Below are positions 25,982 to 35,183 of a stretch of 64,000 bases of DNA, piece by piece. The first letter of the stretch is position 1. Every line of letters starts with the position of its first letter. The DNA comes from Asanoa siamensis (lineage in GTDB: Bacteria > Actinomycetota > Actinomycetes > Mycobacteriales > Micromonosporaceae): NCBI RefSeq assembly GCF_016862555.1, contig NZ_BONE01000016.1, positions 1-64,000 on the forward strand, in the 5' to 3' direction. The notes under the pieces are model-generated. The model saw only the letters and a program-made list of their open reading frames with translations. It was not told the DNA's origin and ran no database searches. The translations under genes and the position numbers were made by a program.

Positions 25982-26418
25982 CCGTCACGCTCAGCCGGCT
26001 GCGCTGGTGGCACATCGCGGAGTTGCTGCCGATCGAGCAGGACCTGTTCGGCGACGAGAAGTGGTCGGCCGGCATGTTCTGGAACGAGCTGTCCAGCGGC
26101 CACTTCTACCTGGTGGCCGAGGACGAGGACGGGCGCGTCCTGGGTTACGGCGGTCTGGCCGTCAACGCCGACGAGGCCTGGATCCAGAACATCGCGGTAC
26201 GACGGGACGCGCAGCGCCAGGGCATCGGCCGCCGGATGCTCGAGGCGCTGCTGGCCGAGGCCGAGCGCCAGCGGGCGCGGGCCGTGCTGCTCGAGGTCGC
26301 CGTCGACAACGCGCCGGCCCAGAAGCTCTACGCCACCTACGGTTTCGAGCCGATCGGCGTACGCCGTGGCTACTACCAACCAAGCAACACCGACGCGCTG
26401 GTGATGAGACGTGACTGA
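25978..26418 (+). CDS. rimI: Ribosomal protein S18-alanine N-acetyltransferase
   Basis: A 146-residue GNAT enzyme. Acetyl-CoA-binding motif A is seen in [17 protein letters not shown], and a C-terminal [18 protein letters not shown] segment is typical of RimI. It lies between tsaB and tsaD with overlaps on both sides (GTGA; 8 bases), the standard tsaB-rimI-tsaD arrangement. The start is fixed by the overlap. Confidence 0.93.
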   Translation: MTVTLSRLRWWHIAELLPIEQDLFGDEKWSAGMFWNELSSGHFYLVAEDEDGRVLGYGGLAVNADEAWIQNIAVRRDAQRQGIGRRMLEALLAEAERQRARAVLLEVAVDNAPAQKLYATYGFEPIGVRRGYYQPSNTDALVMRRD

Positions 26419-27454
26419 CGAACCTCTGGTCCTCGGCATCGAGACCTCCTGCGACGAGACAGGCGTGGGCATCGTCCGTGGGACGACCCTGCTCGCCGAC
26501 GCGCTCGCGTCCAGTGTGGACCTGCACGCGCGGTTCGGTGGCGTGGTCCCCGAGGTGGCCAGCCGGGCGCACCTCGAAGCCATGGTGCCGACCATGCAGC
26601 GGGCGCTCGACGAGGCCGGCGTGACGCTCGCCGACGTCGACGCGATCGCCGTGACCTCCGGCCCGGGTCTCGCGGGCGCACTGCTGGTCGGTGTCGCCGC
26701 GGCCAAGGGCTACGCGGTCGCGGCCGAGAAGCCGGTCTACGGCGTCAACCACCTGGCCGCGCACGTCGCGGTCGACACCCTGGAGCACGGCCCGCTGCCC
26801 GAGCCGGCGATCGCGCTGCTGGTCTCCGGCGGGCACTCGTCGCTGCTGCTGGTCGACGACCTGGCCGGCGGGGTGACGCCGCTCGGCTCGACCATCGACG
26901 ACGCGGCGGGCGAGGCGTTCGACAAGGTGGCCCGGCTGCTCGGCATGCCGTTCCCCGGCGGCCCGCCGATCGACAGGGCGGCCCGCGACGGGCAGGCCAC
27001 CATCGCCTTCCCGCGTGGCCTCACCGCGGCCAAGGACCAGGCCGCGCACCGCTTCGACTTCTCCTTCAGCGGCCTCAAGACCGCGGTGGCCCGCTGGGTC
27101 GAGGCCCGCGAGCGGGCGGGGGAGCCGGTGCCGGTCAACGACGTGGCGGCCTCGTTCCAGGACGCGGTCTGCGACGTGCTGACCGCGAAGGCGATCGACG
27201 CCTGCCGCCAGCACGGCGTCGACACGCTGGTGATCGGCGGTGGCGTGGCCGCCAACTCCCGGCTGCGCGCGCTGGCCGAGGAGCGGGCCGCGAAGGTCGG
27301 CATCACGGTGCGGGTGCCGCGCCCCAAGCTGTGCACCGACAACGGCGCGATGGTCGCCGCGCTCGGCTCGCACCTGGTCGCCGCGGGTGTCCGGCCCAGT
27401 CGGCTGGATCTGCCGGCCGACTCCGCGATGCCGTTGACGCTCGTGAGTGTGTAG
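26411..27454 (+). CDS. tsaD: tRNA threonylcarbamoyltransferase TsaD
   Basis: TsaD transfers the threonylcarbamoyl group to A37 of ANN-decoding tRNAs. The 347-residue protein has the N-terminal [12 protein letters not shown] motif, metal-binding His114 and His118 in [17 protein letters not shown], and [11 protein letters not shown] near the C-terminus. Length is normal. GTG at 26411 lies inside the end of rimI. With the TsaE half of the preceding fusion and tsaB, all t6A genes except tsaC are here. Confidence 0.95.
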   Translation: MTDEPLVLGIETSCDETGVGIVRGTTLLADALASSVDLHARFGGVVPEVASRAHLEAMVPTMQRALDEAGVTLADVDAIAVTSGPGLAGALLVGVAAAKGYAVAAEKPVYGVNHLAAHVAVDTLEHGPLPEPAIALLVSGGHSSLLLVDDLAGGVTPLGSTIDDAAGEAFDKVARLLGMPFPGGPPIDRAARDGQATIAFPRGLTAAKDQAAHRFDFSFSGLKTAVARWVEARERAGEPVPVNDVAASFQDAVCDVLTAKAIDACRQHGVDTLVIGGGVAANSRLRALAEERAAKVGITVRVPRPKLCTDNGAMVAALGSHLVAAGVRPSRLDLPADSAMPLTLVSV

Positions 27455-27720
27455 TGTCCGGCAACGTGATCGTCCGCATGTGGGAGGCCCGCGCCGAGCG
27501 CAACCGCCTGCCCGAGCTGGTCGAGTGGGTCTGTGACACCGCCCTCCCGCGGGTCGAGGTGAGCCCCCTGCACATCGCGAGCGAGGTGTTCTCGTCGTCC
27601 GACGACCGCTGCGTCGTGATTTCCAAATGGCGCGGTGAGCCCGAGGGCCTGCCCGCCCCGCCGACACGGCTGGTAGCCAGGGCTCCGCACGAGTGGGACT
27701 TCACCCAGGTAGACCGATAA
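27454..27720 (+). CDS. Small protein, possible dimeric alpha+beta barrel
   Basis: About 84-88 residues. The body VIVRMWEARAERNRLPELVEW, followed by PLHIASEVFSS and RCVVISKW, has the beta-alpha-beta-beta pattern and Trp/Arg placement of small dimeric ferredoxin-like barrels (ABM/YCII type), but no active residues identify a reaction. GTG at 27454 overlaps the tsaD stop by one base; GTG at 27466 is an alternative. It appears to close the tsaD operon, as a hairpin follows. Confidence 0.6.
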   Translation: MSGNVIVRMWEARAERNRLPELVEWVCDTALPRVEVSPLHIASEVFSSSDDRCVVISKWRGEPEGLPAPPTRLVARAPHEWDFTQVDR

Positions 27721-27732
27721 ATCAGTGGCGTG

Positions 27733-27760
27733 GCCCGAAGTTGATCATTTAGCTTCGGGC
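27733..27760 (+). terminator. Hairpin after the tsaD operon, immediately before an ABC exporter gene
   Basis: Perfect 8-base stem GCCCGAAG / CTTCGGGC with a 12-base loop, followed by TGTT and then the ATG of the next gene. It could end the tsaD operon. Because only four bases separate it from the ATG, it would also sequester the ribosome landing area of that gene if transcribed through. Confidence 0.5.
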
Positions 27761-27764
27761 TGTT

Positions 27765-29462
27765 ATGCGGCCCTTACCCGTCGCCGATCCCGGCGATCCC
27801 GACGTCCGGTCGGCCACCAGATACCTCCTGTGGCTGGCGGCCCGCAACTGGCGTCCGCTCTCCGCGGCGATCGTCTTCGCGACGCTCTGGATGGTCAGCC
27901 AGGCGCTCGTCCCGGCCACCGTGGGTCGGGCGATCGACGCCGGCCTGACCGCCCGCGACCCCGGCGGGCTGCTGCGCTGGGGCGCCGTGCTGCTCGGCCT
28001 CGGCATCGTCACCGGCGCGACCGGCATCCTGCGCCACCGGATGGCGGCGTTCAACTGGCTCTCGGCCGCCTACCGCACCGTACAGCTCACCGTCCGGCAG
28101 GCCAACCGGGTCGGCGCCACGCTGCCCAAGCGGCTCGCGACCGGCGAGGTCGTCAGCATCGGCACGTCCGACATCAACCACATCGGCAACGCGCTCGACA
28201 TCACCGCCCGCGGCACCGGCTCGCTGGTCGCCGTGGTCACCGTCGGCGCCATCCTGCTGAACACGTCGGTGCCGCTCGGCCTGGTCGTCGTGCTCGGCGT
28301 GCCGGTGATGATGCTCGTGGCCGGCAGCCTGATCAAGCCGCTGCAGCGCCGCCAGCAGGTCTACCGCGACCAGGAGGGCAAGCTGACCACCCGCGCCGGC
28401 GACATCGTCACCGGCCTGCGGGTGCTGCGCGGCGTCGGCGGCGAGGCGACCTTCGCCGGCCGCTACCGGGCCGAGTCGCAGGACCTTCGATCCGCCGGCG
28501 TACGCGTCGCGCGGATCGAGTCGCTGCTGGCCGCCTCGGAGATCCTGCTGCCCGGCATGTTTCTCGTGCTGGTCACCTGGCTCGGCGCCCGGTTCGCCCT
28601 GCGCGGTGAGATCACCGCGGGCGAGCTCGTCGCCCTGTACGGCTACACGGCGTTCCTGGTCAGCCCGCTGCGCCAGCTCACCGAGGCGATCGACAAGGTC
28701 ACCAAAGGGCACGTCGCGGCCCGCCGGGTGGTGCGGATGTTCACGCTCCAGCCCGAGTTCAGCTCGCCGGCCACGCCGCGGACCGCGCCGCCCGGGCCGC
28801 TGGCCGACCCCGAGTCCGGCCTGACCATCCAACCTGGACGGTTCCTGGCGGTGGCCGCCAAGGATCCGGGTGACGCGGCCGCGATCGCCGACCGGCTCGG
28901 CCGGTTCGCCGACGGCGCGGTCACCCTGTCCGGCGTACCCCTGGCCGACCTCGACCTCGCCGACGTGCGCGGGCGCATCCTCGTCGCCGACAACGACGCG
29001 CGGCTGTTCGCGGGCCCGCTGCGCGGCGAGCTCGACCCGCGCGCGGCGGGCGACGGCGCCGTCGCCGCGGCCCTCGACACCGCCAGCGCGGTCGACGTGG
29101 TCGACGCGCTGCCCGCGGGCCTCGACGCCCTCGTCGCCGAGCGGGGCCGGGAGTTCTCGGGCGGCCAGCAGCAGCGGCTCAAGCTGGCCCGGGCGCTGGT
29201 CGCCGACCCCGAGACCCTGGTGCTGGTCGAGCCGACCAGCGCCGTCGACGCCCACACCGAGGCCCGGATCGCCGCCCGCCTCGGTGCCGCGCGGGCCGGC
29301 CGCACCACGGTCGTCTGCACCACCAGCCCGCTCGTCCTCGATCGCGCCGACGAGGTGGCCTTCGTCGTCCACGGTCGCGTGGTCGTCACGGGCACCCACC
29401 GCGAGCTGCTGCGCGACCGCCCCGACTACGCCGCCGCCGTCACCCGGGAGGAAGACGAATGA
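27765..29462 (+). CDS. ABC exporter half-transporter with degenerate ATP-binding site
   Basis: A 565-residue half-transporter: six-helix exporter membrane domain (about 1-310) and a C-terminal nucleotide-binding domain. The NBD lacks a Walker A motif (AAKDPGDAAAIAD stands where GxxGxGKS should be) and the Walker B Asp is Val (LVLVEPTSAVD), but the signature SGGQQQR is intact. The partner gene is overlapped by four bases and has the reverse defects, so the pair should form an asymmetric heterodimer. The ATG at 27765 has no ribosome site; a later start would cut the first helix. Substrate unknown. Confidence 0.85.
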   Translation: MRPLPVADPGDPDVRSATRYLLWLAARNWRPLSAAIVFATLWMVSQALVPATVGRAIDAGLTARDPGGLLRWGAVLLGLGIVTGATGILRHRMAAFNWLSAAYRTVQLTVRQANRVGATLPKRLATGEVVSIGTSDINHIGNALDITARGTGSLVAVVTVGAILLNTSVPLGLVVVLGVPVMMLVAGSLIKPLQRRQQVYRDQEGKLTTRAGDIVTGLRVLRGVGGEATFAGRYRAESQDLRSAGVRVARIESLLAASEILLPGMFLVLVTWLGARFALRGEITAGELVALYGYTAFLVSPLRQLTEAIDKVTKGHVAARRVVRMFTLQPEFSSPATPRTAPPGPLADPESGLTIQPGRFLAVAAKDPGDAAAIADRLGRFADGAVTLSGVPLADLDLADVRGRILVADNDARLFAGPLRGELDPRAAGDGAVAAALDTASAVDVVDALPAGLDALVAERGREFSGGQQQRLKLARALVADPETLVLVEPTSAVDAHTEARIAARLGAARAGRTTVVCTTSPLVLDRADEVAFVVHGRVVVTGTHRELLRDRPDYAAAVTREEDE

Positions 29463-31249
29463 GCAACCAGCTCCCGGTCGCGGACGCGGCGGAGGTCCGC
29501 CGGTACGCGCGCCGCCTGGTCCGCCGGCACCCCCGCGAGCTCGGCCTCGCCCTCGGCCTGCACGGGCTCGCGGCGGTCGCGGGTCTGGTCGCGCCGCGGC
29601 TCCTCGGCAACCTCGTCGAAGGGCTCTCCACCGGCACCACCACGCGCACCGTCGACGAGATCGCGGTGGCCATCGCCACCTTCGTGGTGGCCCAGGCGGT
29701 GCTGACGCGGTTCGCCAGCTTCTGGTCGGCCCGGCTCGGCGAGCGGGTGCTGGCCGAGCTGCGCGAGGAGTTCGTCGACCGGATCCTCGCCATTCCACTG
29801 TCCACGGTGGAGCGCGCCGGCACCGGCGACCTGCTGACCCGCACGTCGCGCGACGTCTCGGCGCTGTCGCACAGCGTCCGTTTCGCCATGCCCGAGACGC
29901 TGATCGCGCTCGTCACCGCGGCGTTCGTGGTCGGCGCGATCGTGCTGACCAGCCCGTTGCTGGCCCTGCCCTGCCTGATCGCGGTGCCGATGCTCTGGTT
30001 CGGCACCCGCTGGTACCTGCGCCGGGCGCCGGCCGGCTACCTGCGGGAGAACGCCGCCTACTCGGACATCACCGACGGCATCAGCGAGACCGTCGAAGGC
30101 TCCCGCACCACCGAGGCGCTGCGGCTGCAGGACCGTCGCCGCGCCCGCACCGACGCCGACATCGCCCGGTCCTACGCCGCCGAGCGCTACACGCTGATGC
30201 TGCGTACCGTCTGGTTCCCGATCGTCGAGGTCGGCTACGTGGTGCCGGTGGTGGCCACGCTGCTCTTCGGTGGCTGGTTCTACCTCGAGGGTTGGGTGAC
30301 GCTCGGTCAGGTGACCGCGGCGACGCTCTACGTGCAGGCCCTGGTCGACCCGCTCGACCGCCTGCTCTCCTGGCTCGACGAGTTGCAGGTCGGCGGGGCG
30401 TCGCTGGCCCGCCTGCTCGGCGTCGCCGGCAAACCCGCCCCGGTGGAGTCCGGGGCGGCGCAGCCGCGGGGCGAGCGCCTGGTGGCCACGGACGTGCGAT
30501 ACGCCTATGTGGAGGGTCGTGACGTCCTGCACGGCATCGACCTGACCGTCGAACCGGGGGAGCGGCTGGCCATGGTCGGCCCGTCCGGCGCGGGCAAGTC
30601 GACGCTGGGCCGGCTGCTGGCGGGCATCCACGCGCCCACCGCCGGCTCGGTCACCGTCGGCGGCGTCCCGCTCGTGGACCTGCCGCTGGGCGACCTGCGC
30701 TCGCGGGTCGCGCTGGTGACCCAGGAACACCACGTCTTCATCGGCACGATCCGCGACAACCTGGTGATGGCCCGGCCGGGCGCGACCGACGACGAGGTGC
30801 GGGCCGCGCTGGCCGCGGTCGACGCGCTCGACTGGGTCACCGCGCTGCCGTCCGATTTGGACACCGTGGTAGGCACAGGCGGGCAGGCGGTGCCGCCGGC
30901 CCAGGCCCAGCAACTCGCGCTGGCGCGCCTCGTGCTGGCCGACCCGCACACGCTGGTGCTCGACGAGGCGACCTCGCTGATCGACCCGCGGGCCGCCCGG
31001 CACCTGGAACGGTCACTCGCCGCAGTCCTGGCGGGGCGCACCGTGATCGCCATCGCGCACCGGCTGTTCTCGGCGCACGACGCCGACCGGGTGGCGGTGG
31101 TGGAGGACGGGCGGATCACGGAGCTCGGCTCGCACGCCGAGTTGGTCGCGGCCGGGGGCTCGTACGCGGCGCTCTGGCGGTCCTGGCACGGCGCCGAGGA
31201 GCCTTCCGCCCAGAATCGGCGCGAAAGTCCTTATTCGACAGTGGCGTAA
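29459..31249 (+). CDS. ABC exporter half-transporter, partner of the preceding gene
   Basis: A 596-residue half-transporter with exporter-type membrane domain and NBD. Walker A is canonical (VGPSGAGKSTLGRLL), Walker B with catalytic Glu is intact (TLVLDEATSLIDP) and a switch His lies in IAIAHRL. The signature motif is degenerate (VGTGGQAVPPAQAQQLALAR in place of LSGGQ). Combined with the preceding gene this leaves one fully canonical ATP site and one degenerate on both faces, as in heterodimeric multidrug exporters. The start overlaps the previous stop (ATGA). No substrate clue in the neighbourhood. Confidence 0.88.
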   Translation: MSNQLPVADAAEVRRYARRLVRRHPRELGLALGLHGLAAVAGLVAPRLLGNLVEGLSTGTTTRTVDEIAVAIATFVVAQAVLTRFASFWSARLGERVLAELREEFVDRILAIPLSTVERAGTGDLLTRTSRDVSALSHSVRFAMPETLIALVTAAFVVGAIVLTSPLLALPCLIAVPMLWFGTRWYLRRAPAGYLRENAAYSDITDGISETVEGSRTTEALRLQDRRRARTDADIARSYAAERYTLMLRTVWFPIVEVGYVVPVVATLLFGGWFYLEGWVTLGQVTAATLYVQALVDPLDRLLSWLDELQVGGASLARLLGVAGKPAPVESGAAQPRGERLVATDVRYAYVEGRDVLHGIDLTVEPGERLAMVGPSGAGKSTLGRLLAGIHAPTAGSVTVGGVPLVDLPLGDLRSRVALVTQEHHVFIGTIRDNLVMARPGATDDEVRAALAAVDALDWVTALPSDLDTVVGTGGQAVPPAQAQQLALARLVLADPHTLVLDEATSLIDPRAARHLERSLAAVLAGRTVIAIAHRLFSAHDADRVAVVEDGRITELGSHAELVAAGGSYAALWRSWHGAEEPSAQNRRESPYSTVA

Positions 31250-31259
31250 CGGCTCGTCC

Positions 31260-31538
31260 TCAGCGGGTCACGGCCATGTATAGCCCCAGTAACAACAAGG
31301 TCACGGCGGCGATCGCGAAGATAACAAGTAGGTCCCGGTGCACCCGGCCCGGCTTCTCAGGAAGCGGCGGAAGATCGCTGGTTACGACGGCGAGATCACG
31401 GAGCGTACGGGCGCTGTAGGCGTTGTCGACACGGTCGGTGAACTCTTCCAGCGTGAGGCGACCGACGGCGGTGTGCTCCTGTAACAGTTCGACCACGCGC
31501 TGTCGATCGTCGTCCGACGCACGAGTATCCAAAGTCAA
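31260..31538 (-). CDS. DUF1707 domain membrane protein
   Basis: A 92-residue protein with the DUF1707 signature (RASDDDRQRVVELLQEHTAVGRL, LTLEEFTDRVDNAYSARTLRDL), followed by a short linker and one membrane helix (LLVIFAIAAVTLLLLGLYMAV) at the C-terminus. The TTG at 31538 is proposed because GGAGAGGGGATAGG lies just upstream; longer in-frame starts exist but give no conserved sequence. Tail-to-tail with the ABC exporter and divergent from the sugar ABC operon. The role of the family is unclear. Confidence 0.75.
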   Translation of the reverse strand: MTLDTRASDDDRQRVVELLQEHTAVGRLTLEEFTDRVDNAYSARTLRDLAVVTSDLPPLPEKPGRVHRDLLVIFAIAAVTLLLLGLYMAVTR

Positions 31539-31573
31539 CCTATCCCCTCTCCGCGGGCGAAAGCGTACGCTCT

Positions 31574-31587
31574 GAGAGCGCTTTCTC
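31574..31587. promoter_or_regulatory. Possible LacI-family operator upstream of the sugar ABC operon
   Basis: GAGAGCGCTTTCTC is a near-palindrome centred on GC with the GAAAGC-GCTTTC layout typical of LacI-family sugar regulators. It is about 190 bases before the binding-protein gene in the divergent region. No LacI gene lies in the window. Confidence 0.35.
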
Positions 31588-31775
31588 GCCTCGTACGAAC
31601 GCGCTGTAGCCGGTTCCAGTGCCGTGACCGGATCGTTACGGCAGCGTGTCAGCCGCGCGAGGTTGCTCAACAAATGCGCGAGTATTTTGTGTTTCGGATC
31701 GCGAGGGTCCGGGAGGTCAACAGTGCCGTTCGCCCCCGCGCGGTCCGCTCAACGGCCATGAAGGAGTCCAAGGTT

Positions 31776-32885
31776 ATGCGTAACCGATTTCTGTCGGTCG
31801 TCGTCGCCGCTGCTGCGGTCGGCGCACTGGCACTTGCGGGTTGTGGATCCGATGACGGCGGCAGTGGTGACGCCGGCGGCGGCACCGCGGCCAAGAAGGT
31901 CGGCGTGATCCTGCCCGACGCCGCGACCTCGCCCCGCTGGGAGGCCAACGACCGTCCGCTGCTCAAGGCGGCGTTCGACAGCGCCGGCATCACCGCCAAC
32001 ATCCAGAACGCCGACGGTGACAAGGCCAAGTTCGGCACCCTCTGCGACAGCATGATCAGCGAGGGCGTGTCCGTCCTCCTCATCGTCAACCTCGACTCTG
32101 ACTCCGGCAGCGCCTGCCTGAAGAAGGCCCAGGGCGCCGGCATCAAGACGATCGACTACGACCGCCTGACCCTCGGCGGCGAAGCCTCGTACTACGTCTC
32201 CTTCGACAACGTCCAGGTCGGCAAGCTGATGGGCGAAGGCCTCACCAAGTGCCTGACCGACGCCGGCAAGACCAAGGCCAACATCGTCCAGATCAACGGC
32301 GACCCGACCGACAACAACGCCGCGCTGTTCAAGCAGGGCTACGTCGAGGGCCTCAAGCCGAAGGTGGACGCGGGCGACTACACCATCGTCGGTGACCAGA
32401 CCGGTAAGTGGGACGCCACCGTCGCGGGCACCGCGTTCGAGCAGATCTACACCCAGGCCGGTGGCAAGGTCGACGGCGTCATCTCCGCCAACGACACCAT
32501 GGCCCAGGGCATCATCGCCCGTCTGACCGCCAACGGCCTCAACGGCAAGGTGCCCGTCACCGGTCAGGACGCCAGCAAGGAAGGCCTCCAGGCCATCCTC
32601 TCCGGCAACCAGTGCATGACGGTCTACAAGGCCATCAAGAAGGAGGCCGACACCGCCTCCAAGCTCGCGATCGCGCTGATCAACGGCGAGACCCCGGGCA
32701 GCGACCTGGTCAACGGTTCGGTCAAGGACACCGTCCTGAACAAGGACGTCCCCTCGGCCCTGGCGACCCCGCAGGCCATCTACAAGGACTCCGTCAAGGA
32801 CGTCATCGCGGACGGCTTCTGGAAGGCCAGTGACATCTGCACCGGCCAGTACGCCGCCCTCTGCACGTCGGCCGGCGTTCAGTAA
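31776..32885 (+). CDS. Sugar ABC transporter substrate-binding lipoprotein (xylose/ribose type)
   Basis: A 369-residue periplasmic-binding-protein type I protein. The signal peptide ends in the lipobox LALAGC (Cys about 23), so it should be lipid-anchored outside the membrane. The mature part starts KKVGVILPDAATSPRWEAND and contains VDGVISANDTMAQG and VPVTGQDA, as in XylF-like proteins. The ATG at 31776 was preferred to that at 31758 because AAGGAG sits nine bases upstream. It leads a three-gene importer operon; a hairpin after it probably lets it be made in excess. Confidence 0.9.
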   Translation: MRNRFLSVVVAAAAVGALALAGCGSDDGGSGDAGGGTAAKKVGVILPDAATSPRWEANDRPLLKAAFDSAGITANIQNADGDKAKFGTLCDSMISEGVSVLLIVNLDSDSGSACLKKAQGAGIKTIDYDRLTLGGEASYYVSFDNVQVGKLMGEGLTKCLTDAGKTKANIVQINGDPTDNNAALFKQGYVEGLKPKVDAGDYTIVGDQTGKWDATVAGTAFEQIYTQAGGKVDGVISANDTMAQGIIARLTANGLNGKVPVTGQDASKEGLQAILSGNQCMTVYKAIKKEADTASKLAIALINGETPGSDLVNGSVKDTVLNKDVPSALATPQAIYKDSVKDVIADGFWKASDICTGQYAALCTSAGVQ

Positions 32886-32896
32886 CCAACGCCAAG

Positions 32897-32925
32897 GGGC
32901 CCGGCGGGGATGACCTGCCGGGCCC
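32897..32925 (+). terminator. Intra-operon hairpin after the binding-protein gene
   Basis: GGGCCCGGC (32897-32905) pairs with GCCGGGCCC (32917-32925), with no U-tract. Such hairpins after the first gene of importer operons stabilise the binding-protein message or attenuate read-through. Confidence 0.6.
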
Positions 32926-32982
32926 TCTGGGCGCTTAAGGCCACGGTTACTGCCGGGCCGGGAAACAACTAGTGAGGTGACC

Positions 32983-33804
32983 ATGACGGTGCCGGAGGCC
33001 GCCGCGGGGGCGGCGGCGACAACGGAGGACGCCGCACCGCTGCTTTCGTTGCGGGGTATCAACAAGAGCTTCGGCGCGGTCCACGTCCTGCAGGACGTGG
33101 ACTTCGACGCATATGCGGGACAGGTGACCGCCCTCGTCGGCGACAACGGCGCGGGCAAGAGCACCCTGATCAAGGGGATCGCCGGCAGTCAGCCGTTCGA
33201 TTCCGGGGAGTACGTCTTCGACGGCCACGCGGTCACGGTGACGAACCCCAAGCACGCCAACGAACTCGGCATCGAGGTCGTCTACCAGGACCTGGCGCTC
33301 TGCGACAACCTGGACATCGTCGACAACCTGTTCCTGGGCCGCGAGGTCACCAAGAACGGCATCCTCGACGAGGCGACCATGGAGCGCCGGGCTCAGGAGA
33401 CGCTGGCGGGCCTGTCGGTCCGCACGGTGAAGTCCATCCGCCAGGTGGTCGCCAGCCTTTCCGGTGGCCAGCGCCAGACGGTGGCGATCGCCCGCGCGGT
33501 GATCTGGAACTCCAAGCTGGTCGTGCTCGATGAGCCGACCGCGGCGCTCGGTGTCGCACAGACCGAGCAGGTGCTGCGGCTCGTCCGCCAACTGGCCGAC
33601 AACGGCCTCGCGGTCGTGCTGATCAGCCACAACCTCAACGACGTGTTCCAGGTGGCCGACCGGATCTCGGTCCTCTACCTGGGTCGCATGGCGGCGCAGA
33701 TGAAGACCAAGGACGTGAAGAGCAACCAGGTCGTCGAGGTCATCACGACCGGTAGGTCGGACGCCATCGGCGGCATCACCAACGGGAACGGGGAGTTGAA
33801 ATGA
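32983..33804 (+). CDS. Sugar ABC transporter ATP-binding protein
   Basis: A 273-residue single-domain ATPase of a CUT2-type sugar importer. Walker A is GDNGAGKST, the signature LSGGQRQ, Walker B VVLDEPTAALG, and the switch His is in VLISHNLNDV. E. coli XylG and RbsA have two such domains, so two copies of this protein must work together. ATG at 32983 follows GAGG; an in-frame GTG six bases upstream is less likely. The stop overlaps the permease start (ATGA). Confidence 0.92.
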   Translation: MTVPEAAAGAAATTEDAAPLLSLRGINKSFGAVHVLQDVDFDAYAGQVTALVGDNGAGKSTLIKGIAGSQPFDSGEYVFDGHAVTVTNPKHANELGIEVVYQDLALCDNLDIVDNLFLGREVTKNGILDEATMERRAQETLAGLSVRTVKSIRQVVASLSGGQRQTVAIARAVIWNSKLVVLDEPTAALGVAQTEQVLRLVRQLADNGLAVVLISHNLNDVFQVADRISVLYLGRMAAQMKTKDVKSNQVVEVITTGRSDAIGGITNGNGELK

Positions 33805-35075
33805 GCACCCCGACCAAGGTCGAAGCGACCGAGCCGGCCACCCAGCCGACGCCGCCGGCGGGCAACCCGATCGTCGGCGCCATCGGCGACTGGTGGGCCA
33901 AGGTCCGCGGCGGTGACGCGGGCTCGCTGCCCGCGACGCTGGGCATCATCGTGCTGGTCATCGTGTTCGCGTCGTTGCGGCCCAACACGTTCACCAACGC
34001 GTTCAACTTCGCCAACCTGATCCACCAGGCGGCGGCCGTCATCGTGATCGCGATGGGTCTGGTCTTCGTCCTGCTGCTGGGCGAGATCGACCTCTCCGCC
34101 GGTTACGCGGCGGGCACGGCGGCCGCGACGATGGGCATCGTCGTCACCCGATGGGGCTGGTCCTGGCCGCTGGGCATCCTGACCTGTCTGGTCACCGGTG
34201 CCGTGGTGGGTCTGCTGATCGGCCTGCTGGTCGCGAAGCTGGGCATCCCGTCGTTCGTCGTGACGCTGGCGGCGTTCCTCGCCCTGCAGGGCGTGCTGCT
34301 GAAGTTCATCGGCGAGGGCGGCACGATCCCGATCCGCGACGAGACGCTGCGGGCGATCAACAACAACGACATGCCCGTCTGGCTGGGCTGGGTGATGTAC
34401 GCCCTGGTGGTCGGCGGCTACGCGGCGATCGTCCTGCGGCGCGGTGCCAAGCGCCGAGCCGGCGGCCTCTCCTACGAGGCGGTCCAGGTGACCCTGGCCA
34501 AGATCGTCTCGCTGGCGGTGCTGCTGGGCCTGGTGACGTACTGGCTGAGCATCGAACGCAGCCGCAACGCGGCCGTGACCTCGATCAAGGGCGTCCCCAT
34601 CGTGGTGGCGGTCCTGCTCGTCCTGCTGGTCGGTCTGACCTTCCTGCTGACGAAGACATCCTTCGGCCGGCACGTGTACGCGGTCGGCGGCAACGCCGAG
34701 GCGGCCCGCCGGGCAGGCATCAACGTGGCGATGGTCAAGCTGGCCTGCTTCATGATCGGATCGACGTTGGCAGCGGTCGGCGGCATCATGCTCGCCAGCC
34801 GCGACAACTCGATCTCGCCGTCGACGGGTGGCGCGTCCACCCTGCTCTACGCGGTGGGCGCCGCGGTCATCGGCGGCACCAGCCTCTTCGGCGGCAAGGG
34901 CCGGATCGTCGACGCCATCCTGGGTGGCTTCGTGATCGCGATCATCATCAACGGCATGGGCCTGCTCAACCAGCCCTCCAGCGTCGTCTACATGGTGACC
35001 GGTCTGGTGCTGCTGGTGGCGGCCAGCGTCGACGCGATCTCGCGCCGGCGGGCTCGGTCTACCGGTCGGGTTTAG
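33801..35075 (+). CDS. Sugar ABC transporter permease (XylH-like)
   Basis: A 424-residue permease with a hydrophilic N-terminus of about 45 residues and about ten membrane helices. Family segments include MGLVFVLLLGEIDLSAGYAAG and AGINVAMVKLACFMIGSTLAA, as in the BPD_transp_2 family serving xylose, ribose and related sugars. It completes the importer with the two preceding genes and is followed by a strong terminator. The transported sugar cannot be told from sequence. Confidence 0.92.
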   Translation: MSTPTKVEATEPATQPTPPAGNPIVGAIGDWWAKVRGGDAGSLPATLGIIVLVIVFASLRPNTFTNAFNFANLIHQAAAVIVIAMGLVFVLLLGEIDLSAGYAAGTAAATMGIVVTRWGWSWPLGILTCLVTGAVVGLLIGLLVAKLGIPSFVVTLAAFLALQGVLLKFIGEGGTIPIRDETLRAINNNDMPVWLGWVMYALVVGGYAAIVLRRGAKRRAGGLSYEAVQVTLAKIVSLAVLLGLVTYWLSIERSRNAAVTSIKGVPIVVAVLLVLLVGLTFLLTKTSFGRHVYAVGGNAEAARRAGINVAMVKLACFMIGSTLAAVGGIMLASRDNSISPSTGGASTLLYAVGAAVIGGTSLFGGKGRIVDAILGGFVIAIIINGMGLLNQPSSVVYMVTGLVLLVAASVDAISRRRARSTGRV

Positions 35076-35087
35076 CTGTTTGTTGGG

Positions 35088-35125
35088 AAGGCCCGGCGGC
35101 TTTGGCCGCCGGGCCTTTTCTTTGG
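35088..35125 (+). terminator. Strong rho-independent terminator of the sugar ABC operon
   Basis: A 13-base perfect stem, AAGGCCCGGCGGC (35088-35100) with GCCGCCGGGCCTT (35105-35117), closed by a TTTG loop and followed by a T-rich tail. Confidence 0.9.
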
Positions 35126-35138
35126 TCGCGGGTTGCTT

Positions 35139-35183
35139 GGGCGGATCTGGTTGTCGGGCTACGCCCGACGACGAGATTCGCCC
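35139..35183. repeat. 21-base imperfect palindrome
   Basis: Arms 35139-35159 and 35163-35183 match at 18 of 21 positions around a 3-base loop. The sequence TCGTCGGGCGTAG on the minus strand is shared closely with the outer arm of the larger palindrome at 35558-35696, so the two belong to one repeat family. Confidence 0.75.
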
